Positions 7,757 to 17,760 of a DNA stretch of 28,294 nucleotides are shown piece by piece. The stretch's first letter is position 1, and each line of letters begins with the position of its first letter. Location of the stretch: the NCBI GenBank assembly GCA_001579985.1, contig LRSR01001530.1, positions 1-28,294 of the forward strand. Reading direction: 5' to 3'. The notes beneath the pieces were generated by a model, which saw only the letters and a program-made list of their open reading frames with translations, was not told the origin of the DNA and did not search any database. Source of the DNA: Hypsibius dujardini. Its lineage: Eukaryota; Tardigrada; Eutardigrada; Parachela; Hypsibiidae. The position numbers and the translations under genes are program-made.

Positions 7757-10695
7757 ATGACCCCTTCAAGTTCGACGCGCACGTCGTTCCGTATCGATGA
7801 TATCTTACCGCCGCCGCCGTCGTCGTTGTCAAAACAGCAGCAGGATGCTTTTGTGGAGAGTGGCTTGCTTGGTGGTCTTCAAGTGCCCTCGCACTTGTTT
7901 CATGGCTACAATTCCGGAGGGGTCGGCGGTGGACCCTTGAGTTTGTGTGTCTCACCACAGGCCTACCAGAACCTGTGGTTCCCCAATTTTGCGCACCATG
8001 CCGCGGCGGCAGCGGCTGCCGGTTCGTACCCTCGGTGGATGTGTTCGCAGGTAAGGATGACAAGACTACTAACTAACAAGACTGACTAAAATTTGAAAAA
8101 CACAGGAAGATTTCATTTTCCTTCATTTTCACTGTGAAGATGGTGTTTTTTTAGAATTTATTTAACGAACAATTACTTTGACTCTATTCAAATTCAATTT
8201 TGAGTCGATTGACATCACGCAAATATTTTTTGAAGATCAGGAGGCGGAGCTTTGGGTATCTTTCAAAAAGGACCGATAATGCGAGCGAAACTGACCAGTT
8301 TTGGTCTATAGCTCCGCCCACTGACGTCAAAGGTTTTTATCTGAAGACAATCGACTCCAAATAAAATATGAAAAACGGGATAGCGTAAAAAATTATATTT
8401 AATTTATTTTTGACAAATCACCTTTTTACAGTGAAAATGAAGGAAAATGCATTCTTCCTGTGTTTTCCAACTTTGATAAATCACCAAATTGCTCGACTTT
8501 ACCGGCGAAATAATTATTTTCATAACTACAGTAAGTCTAAATAAAAGAAATATTTCGAAGTGATTCTGAATTCGGCACTTGAATCACACCTCAAGTAACT
8601 CGACAGTTTTAGACACTATAAACTGAAGCAGGCAAAAACTTAAAATAAGTTAACAACCTACATCGTTCGATTAAAAATAAATTAAAAGTCTGCAATAGAA
8701 AACGTGCAAATAATATTTTGCAATTAGATTTTAGTTGAGTAAGTAGAACGTCAACTATGTAGTCAATTGATTTTATCTTTTTCATCCGTAATTATAGGGC
8801 AGCAGCGGTAGCAGTGGCGGCCGGATGGATGGCGCTAGTTCGGTCATCATTCCCACACCAGGTACGGTACATGTATTGGTCACACTAAATTGCAGGTAGG
8901 GATGTATAGCAGAAAAACGACGAATCGAACGAAAGCAATACTATAATCATGAAGTCGTTGATTTATTGTGCCACACCAAAATAGTGGTGGAAAAAACCTT
9001 AAATTAGTAGATTCATTATTTTTTACCATAGCCAGCTGAAATTTATTGATTGATGAATTCTATTTTAGGTTTAACCACATTAGCTGCCAATTTTAGTTTT
9101 ATTAGTTTTTTCCAGTTAAATTTTTACCAGTTAATACTTTTTGTAGATTTGTTTTGGGAATTATACTAAACCTTAAATTCAGTTCCCAGTTGTTTATTAA
9201 TTTAGTTTAGTTTAGCCATCCTTGTATCAGCATTTACTCACATTGTATTGTATAAGATAATGATGTGTGATGTGTGGATTAAAACGTAATATACATTGGG
9301 TTTAGTAATTTTATAGAGCGAATGAAGAGTTGAAGTTGTAATACGTTGTTATAGAATCCTGCTAGATTTGCGTTAATTACTCTATTATTTTTCGTGATCC
9401 TTTTCTTTAATCCCTGGAAATATATATAGCAGACGGACAGACATGTACAAATACAAATACACCCCAAAAAGTAATGATCATCTTAAATTATTAAAAAAAG
9501 AGACTTTGCGCCTATCTGACATCGCGCGCCAAGATGACAATGATCACTTTTAAGCTTATCCGAAAGTGACTTCTCTTTGGGGATTATTTTCAAATTCGTC
9601 CCTAAATTAAATTACTTCAAAATTTATCCGCAAGTAGAGAAATGAATTTCACAAATAACGTGTTTAATACTTTTGCACTGTGTGGTTCTTTAAGAATTCA
9701 TTAATTACAATGATCACTACTTTTGGAGGTGAAATTTTGATATGAGCAAAATAGAAAGTTGCTAATTAAAACACACATACCTATTGATTAATTTTTTCAC
9801 GGTGGCATGCAGGCTTTCACATGCCGCCATTTTTTCAAACTGCACAAAATTCGCACGACTCCCCCTCGGACCTGCAGAGCAGCAAGCAATGCAGACGACG
9901 AAAGGCTCGCACAGTCTTCAGTGACAACCAACTGAACGGGCTGGAGAAGCGCTTCGAAAGTCAACGTTACCTTTCCACGCCGGAACGGGTGGACCTTGCA
10001 AATCTCCTCAGCCTGTCGGAAACGCAAGTCAAGACGTGGTTTGTAAGTTCTATCCATAGTCTTTTGACATTTACTTTCCTAAACATTTCAAGAACATATC
10101 CGCACTTCTCTTAGGTTACCAGCCAGATCGACGTTTTAGTTCATATCAGCAATTTTTTCGACAGACCGTAAAGTCGTTGAGATAAAATATCATGAATACT
10201 GACAATTGCCTTTTATTTTGTTGAAAAAAATTGCCAGCGACTATTATTTAAAAAACACCGTTGTATCACAACAGAATTTTTAGTTATTCTTGCTGGTGTT
10301 TTTGTTTTGCAGCAAAATCGTCGAATGGTAAGTCACGCGTTAAAGGATTTAGGCTGGGTGTGTAGGCTGGGTGTGATAAATGCCCTGCACAATGGCGAGC
10401 TATTAGTTGCATCATAATCCAATTACGGCTCCCGCAGGGTGCTATTCATCTTTCCTCTCGCCCCATTTAGAAGCATAAAAAGTTGTTGCGCAAACACAAG
10501 GAAGAGGCATCTTCGTCAGCAGCGGCCGCTGCTGCTGCTGCTGCGGGAAGGCCACATTTCTCGTCAATCGATCCGATTTCACCCTTCGTGAAGATGGACG
10601 CCAACAAGGACGATCGCCGATCCCGACCGTGTTCTTCATCCGGTTCGTCGGATATCTCCGATGTGTCCTCCAATCATTCCCGTGGCTCGTCGTGA
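7757..10695 (+). CDS. bsx: Brain-specific homeobox transcription factor (Bsx/bsh)
   Basis: Five exons join in frame to 275 aa: 7757-8050, 8798-8861, 9813-10042, 10313-10327 and 10471-10695. The homeodomain spans residues 148-207. The [14 protein letters not shown] start, the RYLSTPERV helix and the [20 protein letters not shown] recognition helix match the Bsx/bsh family closely. Near the N-terminus FRIDDIL (residues 11-17) fits the eh1 motif FxIxxIL used to recruit Groucho corepressors, and vertebrate Bsx has a similar element in this place. Other features are a Pro-rich stretch, two polyalanine runs (exons 1 and 5) and a Ser-rich, acidic C-terminus. It is a nuclear DNA-binding protein, in other animals expressed in brain neurons. 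Unusually, introns cut the homeodomain after Phe49 and after Met54, leaving a 15-nt exon. Both splice junctions are phase 0 with good GTAAGT donors. A downstream ATTAAA lies at 10907. Confidence 0.95.
8095..8468. mobile_element. Fold-back MITE in Bsx intron 1
   Basis: The terminal inverted repeats are 8095-8135 and 8428-8468, identical at 38 of 41 positions, with CACAGGAAGA near the outer ends. The palindrome continues inward: GAGTCGATTG pairs with CAATCGACTC, and GGCGGAGCT with AGCTCCGCC. Nearly the whole 374 bp could therefore fold into one hairpin. No open frame is present. The superfamily cannot be assigned from the termini. Confidence 0.8.
8893..9228. repeat. AT-rich TTTAGT-type interspersed repeat, copy 2 (Bsx intron 2)
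   Basis: It starts near AGGGATG and ends TTTAGTTTAGTTTAGCCATCC, so the ends are roughly complementary over the ATGGC/GCCAT core. It resembles the segments at 6690-6925 and 24845-25040 in word content. Boundaries are approximate and no target-site duplication is visible. Confidence 0.35.
9460..9731. mobile_element. Small inverted-repeat element in Bsx intron 2
   Basis: The left end (CACCCCAAAAAGTAATGATC) and the reverse complement of the right end (CACCTCCAAAAGTAGTGATC) match over about 25 nt with small gaps. The interior holds a further CAATGATCAC copy near 9538. At 272 bp and without coding sequence, it fits a Tc1/mariner-like MITE. The match is weaker than for the other elements. Confidence 0.5.
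10313..10327 (+). other. bsx: 15-nt microexon of Bsx encoding homeodomain residues 50-54
   Basis: CAAAATCGTCGAATG is preceded by a T-rich tract ending TTTGCAG and followed by GTAAGT. It restores Q-N-R-R-M between WF (end of exon 3) and KHKK (start of exon 5), as the family requires. Without it the homeodomain would lose Gln50, Asn51 and Met54, so the exon is well supported despite its size. Confidence 0.93.
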
Positions 10696-10906
10696 GACTC
10701 CAAACGATCGCGGCAACCTCTGTGCACACAAGTCTGACATTCATTTATGATACGCAATTTGATAATGAGCCACAATGTGCAGCATCACTTTTTGCATTAA
10801 CGTCTCACATTCCTGCTTCTGCTGCAGTCATGGTCTGGATGCACAATGCTCGATCTGCCGGTAGTATTTATTCGAAGAAGTTTAATTTTGAATAACATTC
10901 AATCAA

Positions 10907-10912
10907 ATTAAA
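10907..10912 (+). terminator. bsx: Possible polyadenylation signal of Bsx (ATTAAA)
   Basis: ATTAAA, the commonest variant signal, lies 212 nt past the stop. No AATAAA lies between them. Confidence 0.3.
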
Positions 10913-11845
10913 TGCATGGTCAAAGAAATAAGTCTAAAGAAAGATGAAAAACGAACCATAGGCGATGTGACAGTCATAATCAAATAATTATACAACAATG
11001 AATATAATTTACAGTGTGTAGTGAAACTCATCACATATGAAACATATAAGACATATGAAAATACACTGTAATTATTATTGCCGGTACCATTTAAAATTCA
11101 ATTTAGCATCAATTGCGATCAGCCAAATGTTTTTTACGAACAAGGGGTCGAGCTAATGGAATTGAGAACGTAGTTTTCGAAGACTAGTTCATAGCTCTAC
11201 TTCCTGGCTTGCGAAGAATATTGGGATGACGTCAATCGAAGCCACATCGAATTCTGAATGACAAGGTGTCAGGAAAAGTTTATTTTATACGCGCTAAGTT
11301 CCATTATACTAAAATTGTTGTTGGTTAAAGTTGTTAGCCAGAAAAAGGTAACTCGGATAGAAAGACTCCTTGTTATAAAGACAGAACGATTGGAAAAGCG
11401 ACGTGAAATGGTAGCACAGGGCGTGTGGGTGCCAGGGACAGGCGATTAATTAAGTGCAACACAGTGCCGCATTTCCGTTTAATTCGACCACTCCATGTTA
11501 CTCTTTGGGAGGGGCTTTCGCTGAGTGATGAGGATAACGAACCATCGCGAGAAATGTGTCTATTAAATCAGTACACAAAGGGTGCTGCTGCTCAAGCGTG
11601 ATACCCCTTACCGCAGTGCTAATTTTTATCTCGCGATAATAAGGTCAGACGTAATATCGTATCGATCCACGGGAAACGCGTACAAGGTTCACCGTGGAAC
11701 CTTCTCGGACCGTTCCCGTGTGATAACAACTGGTGAAAGCGGAACGGCGCGCGAGTCCCCTACAGTTACCGAAACAGTTAGCCGTACCAGGAAGTGCCTT
11801 AATTATTATTCTACGAGCCGTGTGATAAGGCACCAATAATCAGAC
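10913..11845. other. Intergenic, no gene recognised
   Basis: Contents: an imperfect hairpin at about 11003-11076 (TTTACAGTGTGTA pairing with TACACTGTAATTA-type sequence), a diverged relative of the Bsx intron-1 MITE at about 11090-11240, and an 8-nt inverted repeat (GTGCCTTA / TAAGGCAC) near 11792-11832. Open frames here show no recognisable similarity. Confidence 0.5.
11090..11240. mobile_element. Diverged relative of the Bsx intron-1 fold-back element
   Basis: From 11099 the sequence runs parallel to 8194 onward. Shared words in the same order are TCAATTT, TC-ATTG, ATCA, CAAAT-TTTTTT and GAGCT. Further on, a CATAGCTC word and GACGTCAA also appear in the same order as in the intact copy. 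Similarity is patchy and the outer CACAGGAAGA termini are missing. Confidence 0.4.
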
Positions 11846-11990
11846 AAACCACAAAAATGTATTTGCTCCGCTGTTGTTCGTACCATCCGAATAGACTCTC
11901 GCCAAACTGATTACACCCTCTACTGATTCTTTCGTGGTGCTAGCTACCGTACCTTCCTCCGCTCGTTCCCTCCGTCACCGTCCTACACGG
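11846..11990 (+). promoter_or_regulatory. Conserved upstream block of trypsin-like gene 1
   Basis: A block about 230-370 nt upstream of the ATG is shared with genes 2 (14695-14845) and 3 (18135-18285). It runs from ATGTATTT through TCCGTACCATCCGA-like, CTCGCCAAA, TGATTACACC, TAGCTACCGTACCTT and GTTCCCTC words. In gene 1 this is where similarity to the other copies begins, in sequence that is otherwise diverged. This suggests a cis-regulatory module, although shared descent alone could also explain it. Confidence 0.5.
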
Positions 11991-12083
11991 CCCTACACGG
12001 GCACCTGTGGACCACAGATTAGAATATCACAAATACATATGACCGGCACGCGAAAAATTACAATGACATGAACCTACTCTCTG

Positions 12084-12090
12084 TATATAA
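12084..12090 (+). promoter_or_regulatory. TATA box of trypsin-like gene 1
   Basis: TATATAA lies 127 nt upstream of the start codon. It aligns with TATTTAA (14938) of gene 2 and TATATAAA (18395) of gene 3. Confidence 0.65.
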
Positions 12091-12216
12091 AGGCAGAGTA
12101 TTTCAATTACAAAACCATCAATTGAGTCCTTCTCAGCGTTCCAAGTCCAACAGAAGCAGCAGCAACGGCAGTCTTTTATATTTCGATTTACAAATTGTAA
12201 AGAGACTTAACCGATC

Positions 12217-13343
12217 ATGTTGCGAGCGTTCGTCCTTGTGGCTGTAGTCCTTGGCGTGACCAATGCACAGAACTGCGGAAACCCAACCGTCCGACCGACC
12301 TTGTCGCGCTTCAATGCCTTGATCGACATCTTGAGCGGGAAGAGTGAGCGAATCGTTGGAGGTATCGAAGCTACCCCTCACTCCTGGCCGTGGCAGGTGG
12401 TCGTTCAAGTCGGCGGCGGCCTTTGCGGTGGTTCAATTGTACGTTTTTTGTGTTTCTTTGGCAGGAAACTTGATGGTGAAAAGTGATAATTAATGTAGTT
12501 CTATCTCATTCAGATTGATGAGGATTGGATTATGACGGCTGCCCATTGCTGCGTGAGCCAATCTGGTGCAGTTCAACGGCCGTCCAGCTTCCGTGTGACC
12601 GCAGGAGAGCATAACCGTAACCGAGCCACTGAGCCGAACGCGAAACAGTACCTCATATCGAAGGTCATTCCCCATCCTTTGTACAATGATGTCCCAGTCG
12701 CCCAGCAGGACTTCTGTCTCCTGAAGACCTCCACGGTACGAAACATTTCAGAGCATCTGCATCTGCCCGTATAATTGTCTGCCTGCCTGCCTGCCTGCCC
12801 ATCCGTACGTCTGTCTAACTTTTTGTCTGCATGCCTGTCCGTAAGTTTATTTTCCGGTTCGAATTGTGAAAGTAAAATAACGTTTCTTTGACACAGCCCA
12901 TCTCATTCAACGACCACGTCAAGCCGGTTTGTCTGGGCGAGGAAGATGATGAAATTGTTGGAAAGACCTGCTACGTGACCGGATGGGGACGGACTGTGGA
13001 CTCACAGTGGGCCGCTACTTCACCGGTACTCCGACAAGCTGGTGTCAACATTGTTGATCGTGCCGCCTGCCATCGGACCTACAACGATCTCCGTTTCCCT
13101 CCCCCCGATCAGGACATCAGACTGTTCATCAGCGAAGACATGCTTTGCGCGTCGTCCAACAACAAGGACAGCTGCCAGGGTGACAGCGGTGGCCCCTTGG
13201 TCTGCCTGAATGCGCGTGGTACCTACAACTTGGTCGGTGTCGTGTCATGGGGAGTTGGATGTGCGGTGCCTGGAATTCCCGGAGTCTACGCCAAGACCTC
13301 CACTGCCCTCACGTGGATCTCTAATACAATTAACTCAAACTAA
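12217..13343 (+). CDS. Trypsin-like secreted serine protease, tandem copy 1
   Basis: Three exons (12217-12438, 12514-12735, 12897-13343), all phase 0, encode 296 aa of the S1 chymotrypsin family. The signal peptide is residues 1-17. The prosegment begins QNCGNP, and activation is expected at Arg45-Ile46 (SERIVGG). The triad is His85 (TAAHC), Asp140 (QQDFCLLK, in place of the usual DIALL) and Ser245 (GDSGGP). Asp239 at chymotrypsin position 189 with glycines at 216 and 226 predicts cleavage after Lys/Arg. Cysteines for all five chymotrypsin disulfides are present, including C20-C160, which would keep the prosegment attached. Two extra cysteines (Cys87 and Cys142) could form a further bond. Intron 1 is 75 nt. 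Intron 2 is 161 nt with TGCC/TGTC repeats. It is likely a digestive enzyme, the first of three tandem same-strand copies. Confidence 0.95.
12776..12840. repeat. TGCC/TGTC microsatellite in intron 2 of trypsin-like gene 1
   Basis: A short run of TGCC and TGTC units occupies the same intron position as the longer TGTC arrays in copies 2 and 3. Confidence 0.8.
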
Positions 13344-13509
13344 ATAATCTAATCGACATGTTGGCGCTGCTGTATAAAACTCCGCATGATGATATACGTT
13401 ATTTTAAGGGACCGGTTGTGAATACATTGATCTGTACATTACTAATCCCGTGGTAAAAAATATATAACGTATGGATGGAAAGTGAATTTGGTATGATACA
13501 CCACTGGTA

Positions 13510-13515
13510 AATAAA
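13510..13515 (+). terminator. Possible polyadenylation signal of trypsin-like gene 1
   Basis: AATAAA lies 167 nt after the stop codon. No nearer canonical signal was seen. Confidence 0.4.
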
Positions 13516-14102
13516 TCAGCAATGCGTTCGACTTCTGATTATCTACAAAATCTTTCGAACCAACTAGCGAGAAGTGGAAATATTTTGAACCATTGTCGCG
13601 AAGGATGCCATCCACCGGTCGGTACTGCAGTGACATATATAATTTGAAAAGTTAATAAAATTTATTTTTTAACTGATAAACGTCTGCTAATGCTTCTTTC
13701 TTATTATGCCCATATGTACCAACAATGTGAAAAGTACTGAAGGCCACGAAATAAGGAGCATTATTAAAAGACGAAAATTGCAATAGTCTGTTATACCCGC
13801 TGATCTTTTTGACAGTTAAAAAATGGATGGAAACGGAATGTTTCATTAGCATTAAGGCTAATGGAACACTCCCGTTCATTCTTTTTAAATTTCTCAAAAT
13901 GAAACTTGGCAAACAAGATTAAGCAAGGGGATGCAACGAGATTGAGTGGCCAGAAGCTCCTGCACAGCTGCCACTGGACGTGTTGCTTCTACCTCGAAAC
14001 GCTCCCATGCCTGATGTGATATTTGGCTCAGTTTGTTGCAGCTGAAATTTTGTCTGATTTGCTGTACCAGCAATTTTGTTTTTGGAAAACTGTTTTAGAG
14101 CA
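13516..14102. other. Intergenic, no gene recognised
   Basis: This lies between the 3' end of trypsin-like gene 1 and the start of the duplicated unit at 14103. The open frames have no recognisable similarity. Confidence 0.5.
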
Positions 14103-14937
14103 CTGTCGTCTGTTGGATCAATGTGAAACAAGAATTAACACCTTGGAATACACCACATCCAAAAGAATTTAACTGGCATCAACAAGCAAAAATCAGAGCT
14201 GTTCCGCTTGATCAATTACATACTACATAAATGTCTCCAATCTCTACAAACACGTTTTTCTCGGCCGCTCTTGAGGATGGGAAAATTATTTGTTTGTCTG
14301 TTTGCTCTCTCTCTCTCTCTCTATTTGTAAGCATGTCTATCTCTCTGTATTTTGGTCGCACTTCCGTTGCAATACTTACCGATTTCTCACCAACTAAAAA
14401 CACAGATACATCCCAAAACTCCTGGTAAAAATGAGGCCGCCCGACACGCTCCCAGACATCCAGCTTCAAAGACATGTATTTGCTTCGAAGGCAAGAAAAA
14501 CCGTCGCGAAATTATCGTTCGAAACTGGCGTCATCTTAACACGCCTCCCAACGGACTATTAACATGTGACTGCCGGAGCCAGCCTCTGCGGTATCTAATG
14601 AACTGATAACCAGTCGTATAAAATTAGTGTCAGCCGCTACCGGCCTGGATAAATTCATTTAGTGACACTGTACGATGTTATAGTACGAGCATTCAAACAA
14701 ACCGCAAAAAATGTATTTACTACGGTGTTGTCCGTACCATCCGAGCAGACCCTCGCCAAATTGATTACACCCTGCACTGATTCTGCATGGTACTAGCTAC
14801 CGTACCTTTCACCGCCCGTTCCCTCCGTCGCCGCTTCCTACACGAGCTAACACGGTCATGTCGACCACAGATTACGATATCAGAAACCCATAAGACCGGT
14901 GCCCGAACAATGACAATGATGTGAACCTACTTCACTG

Positions 14938-14944
14938 TATTTAA
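14938..14944 (+). promoter_or_regulatory. TATA-like box of trypsin-like gene 2
   Basis: TATTTAA lies at the same relative place as TATATAA in the two sister genes, 120 nt upstream of the ATG. It is one base away from the sister sequence. Confidence 0.55.
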
Positions 14945-15057
14945 AAAGCAAACTGTTCCAGTAGAAAGTCATCAGTTGAACTCTTCTCATTATTAGAAGT
15001 CGAACAGAAGCCTTTTTTATATTTCGCTTTAACAAACTGTAAGAGACCCAATCAATC

Positions 15058-16265
15058 ATGTTGCGAGCGATCGTCCTTGTAGCTGTGGTCCTTGGCGTGA
15101 CCAATGCACAGAACTGCGGAAACCCAACCGTCCAACCGACCTTGTCGCGTTTCAATTCCTTGATCGACATCTTGAGCGGGAAGAGTGAGCGGATCGTTGG
15201 AGGTATCGAAGCTACCCCTCACTCCTGGCCGTGGCAGGTGGTCGTTCAAGTCGGCGGCGGCCTTTGCGGTGGTTCAATTGTACGTTTTTTGTGTTTCTTT
15301 GGCAGGAAACTTGATGGTGAAACGTGATAATTAATGTAGTTCTATCTCATTCAGATTGATGAGGATTGGATTATGACGGCTGCCCATTGTTGCGTGAGCC
15401 AATCTGGTGCAGTTCAACGGCCGTCCAGCTTCCGTGTGACGGCAGGAGAGCACAACCGTAACCGAGCCACTGAGCCGAACGCGAAACAGTACCTCATATC
15501 GAAGGTCATTCCCCATCCTTTGTACAACAATGACCCAGTCGAACAGCAAGACTTCTGTCTTCTCAAAACTTCCACGGTACGAAACATTTCAGAGCACCTG
15601 TTTCTATACATACACGCAATCGTTTGTCTGTCTGCTTGCATGTCTGTTTGTCTCTCGGTTTGCTGTCTTTTGGTTTGTCTGTTTGTCTGTCTACCTGTAT
15701 GCTTGTCTATCTATATATATATCTGTCGGTCTGTCTGTCTGCGTATCGATCAGCGGTTTCCGGTATACTGTAGCATTCAAATTGTTGATGTAAAATGTAA
15801 AACGTATCTTTGACACAGCCCATCACATTCAACGACCACGTTAAGCCTGTTTGTCTGGGCGAGGAAGGTGATGAAGTTGTTGGAAAGACTTGCTACGTGA
15901 CCGGATGGGGACGGACTGTGGACTCACAGTGGGCCCCGACTTCTCCTGTACTCCAACAGGCTGCCGTCAACATTGATGATCGCGCCGCTTGCCATCGAAC
16001 CTACAACAATCTCCGATTCCCTTCTCCCAATCAGGACATCAGACTGTTCATCAGCGAAGACATGCTTTGCGCGTCGTCCAACAACAAGGACAGCTGCCAG
16101 GGTGACAGCGGTGGCCCCTTGGTCTGCCTGAATGCGCGTGGTACCTACAACTTGGTCGGTGTCGTTTCATGGGGAGTTGGATGCGCTGCACCTGGCATTC
16201 CCGGGGTCTACGCCAAGACCTCCACCGCTCTTGCGTGGATCTCTAACACAATTAATTTGAACTAA
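15058..16265 (+). CDS. Trypsin-like secreted serine protease, tandem copy 2
   Basis: Exons 15058-15279, 15355-15576 and 15819-16265 encode 296 aa with the same exon lengths and phases as copies 1 and 3. The signal peptide, QNCGNP prosegment, SERIVGG activation site, His85, Asp140, Ser245 and the Asp at position 189 are all retained, so the enzyme should be active with trypsin-like specificity. Differences from copy 1 cluster in exon 3 (for example EEGDEVV, SQWAPTSP, VLQQAAVNI and NLRFPSPNQ). Intron 2 is 242 nt with a TGTC/TGTT array. No AATAAA is near the stop; an AATACA-type variant lies near 16370. Like copies 1 and 3, it carries the extra Cys87 and Cys142. Confidence 0.95.
15618..15745. 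repeat. TGTC/TGTT microsatellite in intron 2 of trypsin-like gene 2
   Basis: Interrupted TGTC, TGTT and TATC units fill about half of the intron, on the sense strand. The corresponding arrays are shorter in copy 1 and longer in copy 3. Confidence 0.9.
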
Positions 16266-16409
16266 TTAAGCAGATCAATTCATGTATGACACTCCGCATG
16301 CTGAAATGCGTTATTGATAGTGTATGATTGTGGAGAATAATCTGTACATTACTAAAACAGTGTTAATGAAATACAAAAAATACGTGAAAAAACCCAGCAA
16401 AACTCGTAA

Positions 16410-16823
16410 GGGAGCGTTCAACAATGACCTCAGTGCCTGATGTTAAGCGACCTTACTCCGCTCTCCCTTCCGTCAGAGCTCGTCAGAAATTCCTAGACCC
16501 CCCTTGTTTTTGAAGTACTGACGTCAGCTCTAGCTAACCTCCTTACATCTGCTAAAACTTATTCAGTTTTGCCACTACATCTTTTACTGAAACCAGATCG
16601 AAAGCAAGTAGTAAAAAAGCATGTTCATATCATCGGTGTCTTAGTTTGAGCGCAGAAAGTCATTCAGTTCCAGTAGAAGCTGGGAATCGGTGAAAAATTG
16701 AAACGCCTTATGCTGACGTCAACCACGATTGGATCACCACCCCCTTAGCATCAGAGCTTGTCATCAAAGTACAACTCCCCTCCCCTATCCTACATGGTGC
16801 TGACGTCATTGTTGAACGCCCCC
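16410..16823. mobile_element. MITE-like inverted-repeat element between trypsin-like genes 2 and 3
   Basis: The left end GGGAGCGTTCAACAATGAC (16410-16428) is matched by GTCATTGTTGAACGCCCCC (16805-16823) in inverse orientation, and the similarity continues a few bases inward (CTCAG/CTGAC). The interior carries an inexact direct repeat (CAGAGCTCGTCAGAAATT near 16474 and CAGAGCTTGTCATCAAAG near 16752), each followed by C-rich sequence and TGACGTCA. There is no coding sequence in the 414 bp. Flanking TAA and TCA triplets leave the target-site duplication unclear. Confidence 0.7.
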
Positions 16824-17498
16824 TCAAGGTAAATCTCGTTTGCTGGTGTGGTCGACTTCCGAAAATCCTCTATGATCACCACTGAACAGCAGTAGAAGAA
16901 TATTTAGACGTAAGATCACAAACGGTGCATAACGTCTTTGGCGTGTGTTATGAAATTGAAGTGATTCACTTTTCACTATCGGAAATTGCGGGATTGGTTA
17001 ACTTAAAACCGAGAAAATTGGTTCAATCCAACCAGCTTTTCAGCCAGAATTTTTAGCTAGCTTTGACAATCCCTTTTTCATGAGGATGTCATAATCCTAA
17101 ATGGGAAAATTGAATGCGGGTTCACCAGGCAGGAATTGACATGTGCTGCATCACCTGTATCGAATGTGTTTACTAAGCCATTGAAAAGTGTGTTAAACAA
17201 TAGTATTTCCAGTGATATGAATGGAGGGGTCCTTCAATTTGTTCAAGTTAGGAATTCCATTTTCGGATTTCGCCGTACTAGTACTAGGATGAAGATAACG
17301 TTGTTATTGGCTTCCGTTTAAATTAATGAAATAAAATTATTGTCTTTCACTGTCTTTGGTTGGTAGCAAGATAGTCTCAACGACATTGTTCTGTGTATGT
17401 TATGTACAGGATCCACCACAAATATTTAATCAACCTTAAGGGGTTACGGTAAAAACCGCGTTACCAATTCAATGTTCGTATTTAAAGAAAATGTGGCC
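16824..17498. other. Intergenic, no gene recognised
   Basis: This lies between the MITE-like element and the second duplicated unit. A 61-codon frame at 17136-17321 shows no recognisable similarity. Confidence 0.45.
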
Positions 17499-17694
17499 CT
17501 GCCGTCTGTTGGATCAAGGTGAAACAAGAACACCTTGGAATACACCACATCCTATATATAGATATATATATGAATTTAACTGGCATTCACAAGCAAATAT
17601 CAACGCTTTTCCGCTTGCTCATATACATACTGTATAAACGTCTCCAACCTCTGCAAACACGTTTTCATCATCCGCTCTTGAGGATGGGAAACGA

Positions 17695-17695
<1 letters not shown>

Positions 17696-17743
<48 letters not shown>

Positions 17744-17760
17744 TTGTATGTCCGTCTATT
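17696..17760. repeat. (TGTC)n microsatellite upstream of trypsin-like gene 3
   Basis: About ten nearly pure TGTC units are followed by interrupted ones. The corresponding place in unit A (about 14291-14345) carries TTTGTCTG and CT repeats instead. Confidence 0.95.

Larger units (their letters stand above)
14103..16265 (+). repeat. Duplicated unit A (upstream block plus trypsin-like gene 2)
   Basis: From the GTCTGTTGGATCAA word onward this segment is collinear with 17499-19816 through the upstream block, promoter and all three exons. Length differences are concentrated in simple-repeat tracts (CT-rich here near 14297-14345, TGTC-rich in the other copy near 17696-17745) and in intron 2. Open frames in the upstream block (14352-14606 here, 17748-18044 in the other copy) share a tail. 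In the stretch checked, four of five differences are nonsynonymous, so they do not look like a conserved protein. Confidence 0.9.

Noticed and set aside
14352-14606. Open frame shared with 17748-18044 (nearly identical 59-residue tail), suggesting a small gene duplicated with each trypsin copy.
   Set aside because: In the stretch checked, four of five differences between the copies change the amino acid, and the 5' parts differ in frame. The shared tail reflects the recent segmental duplication.
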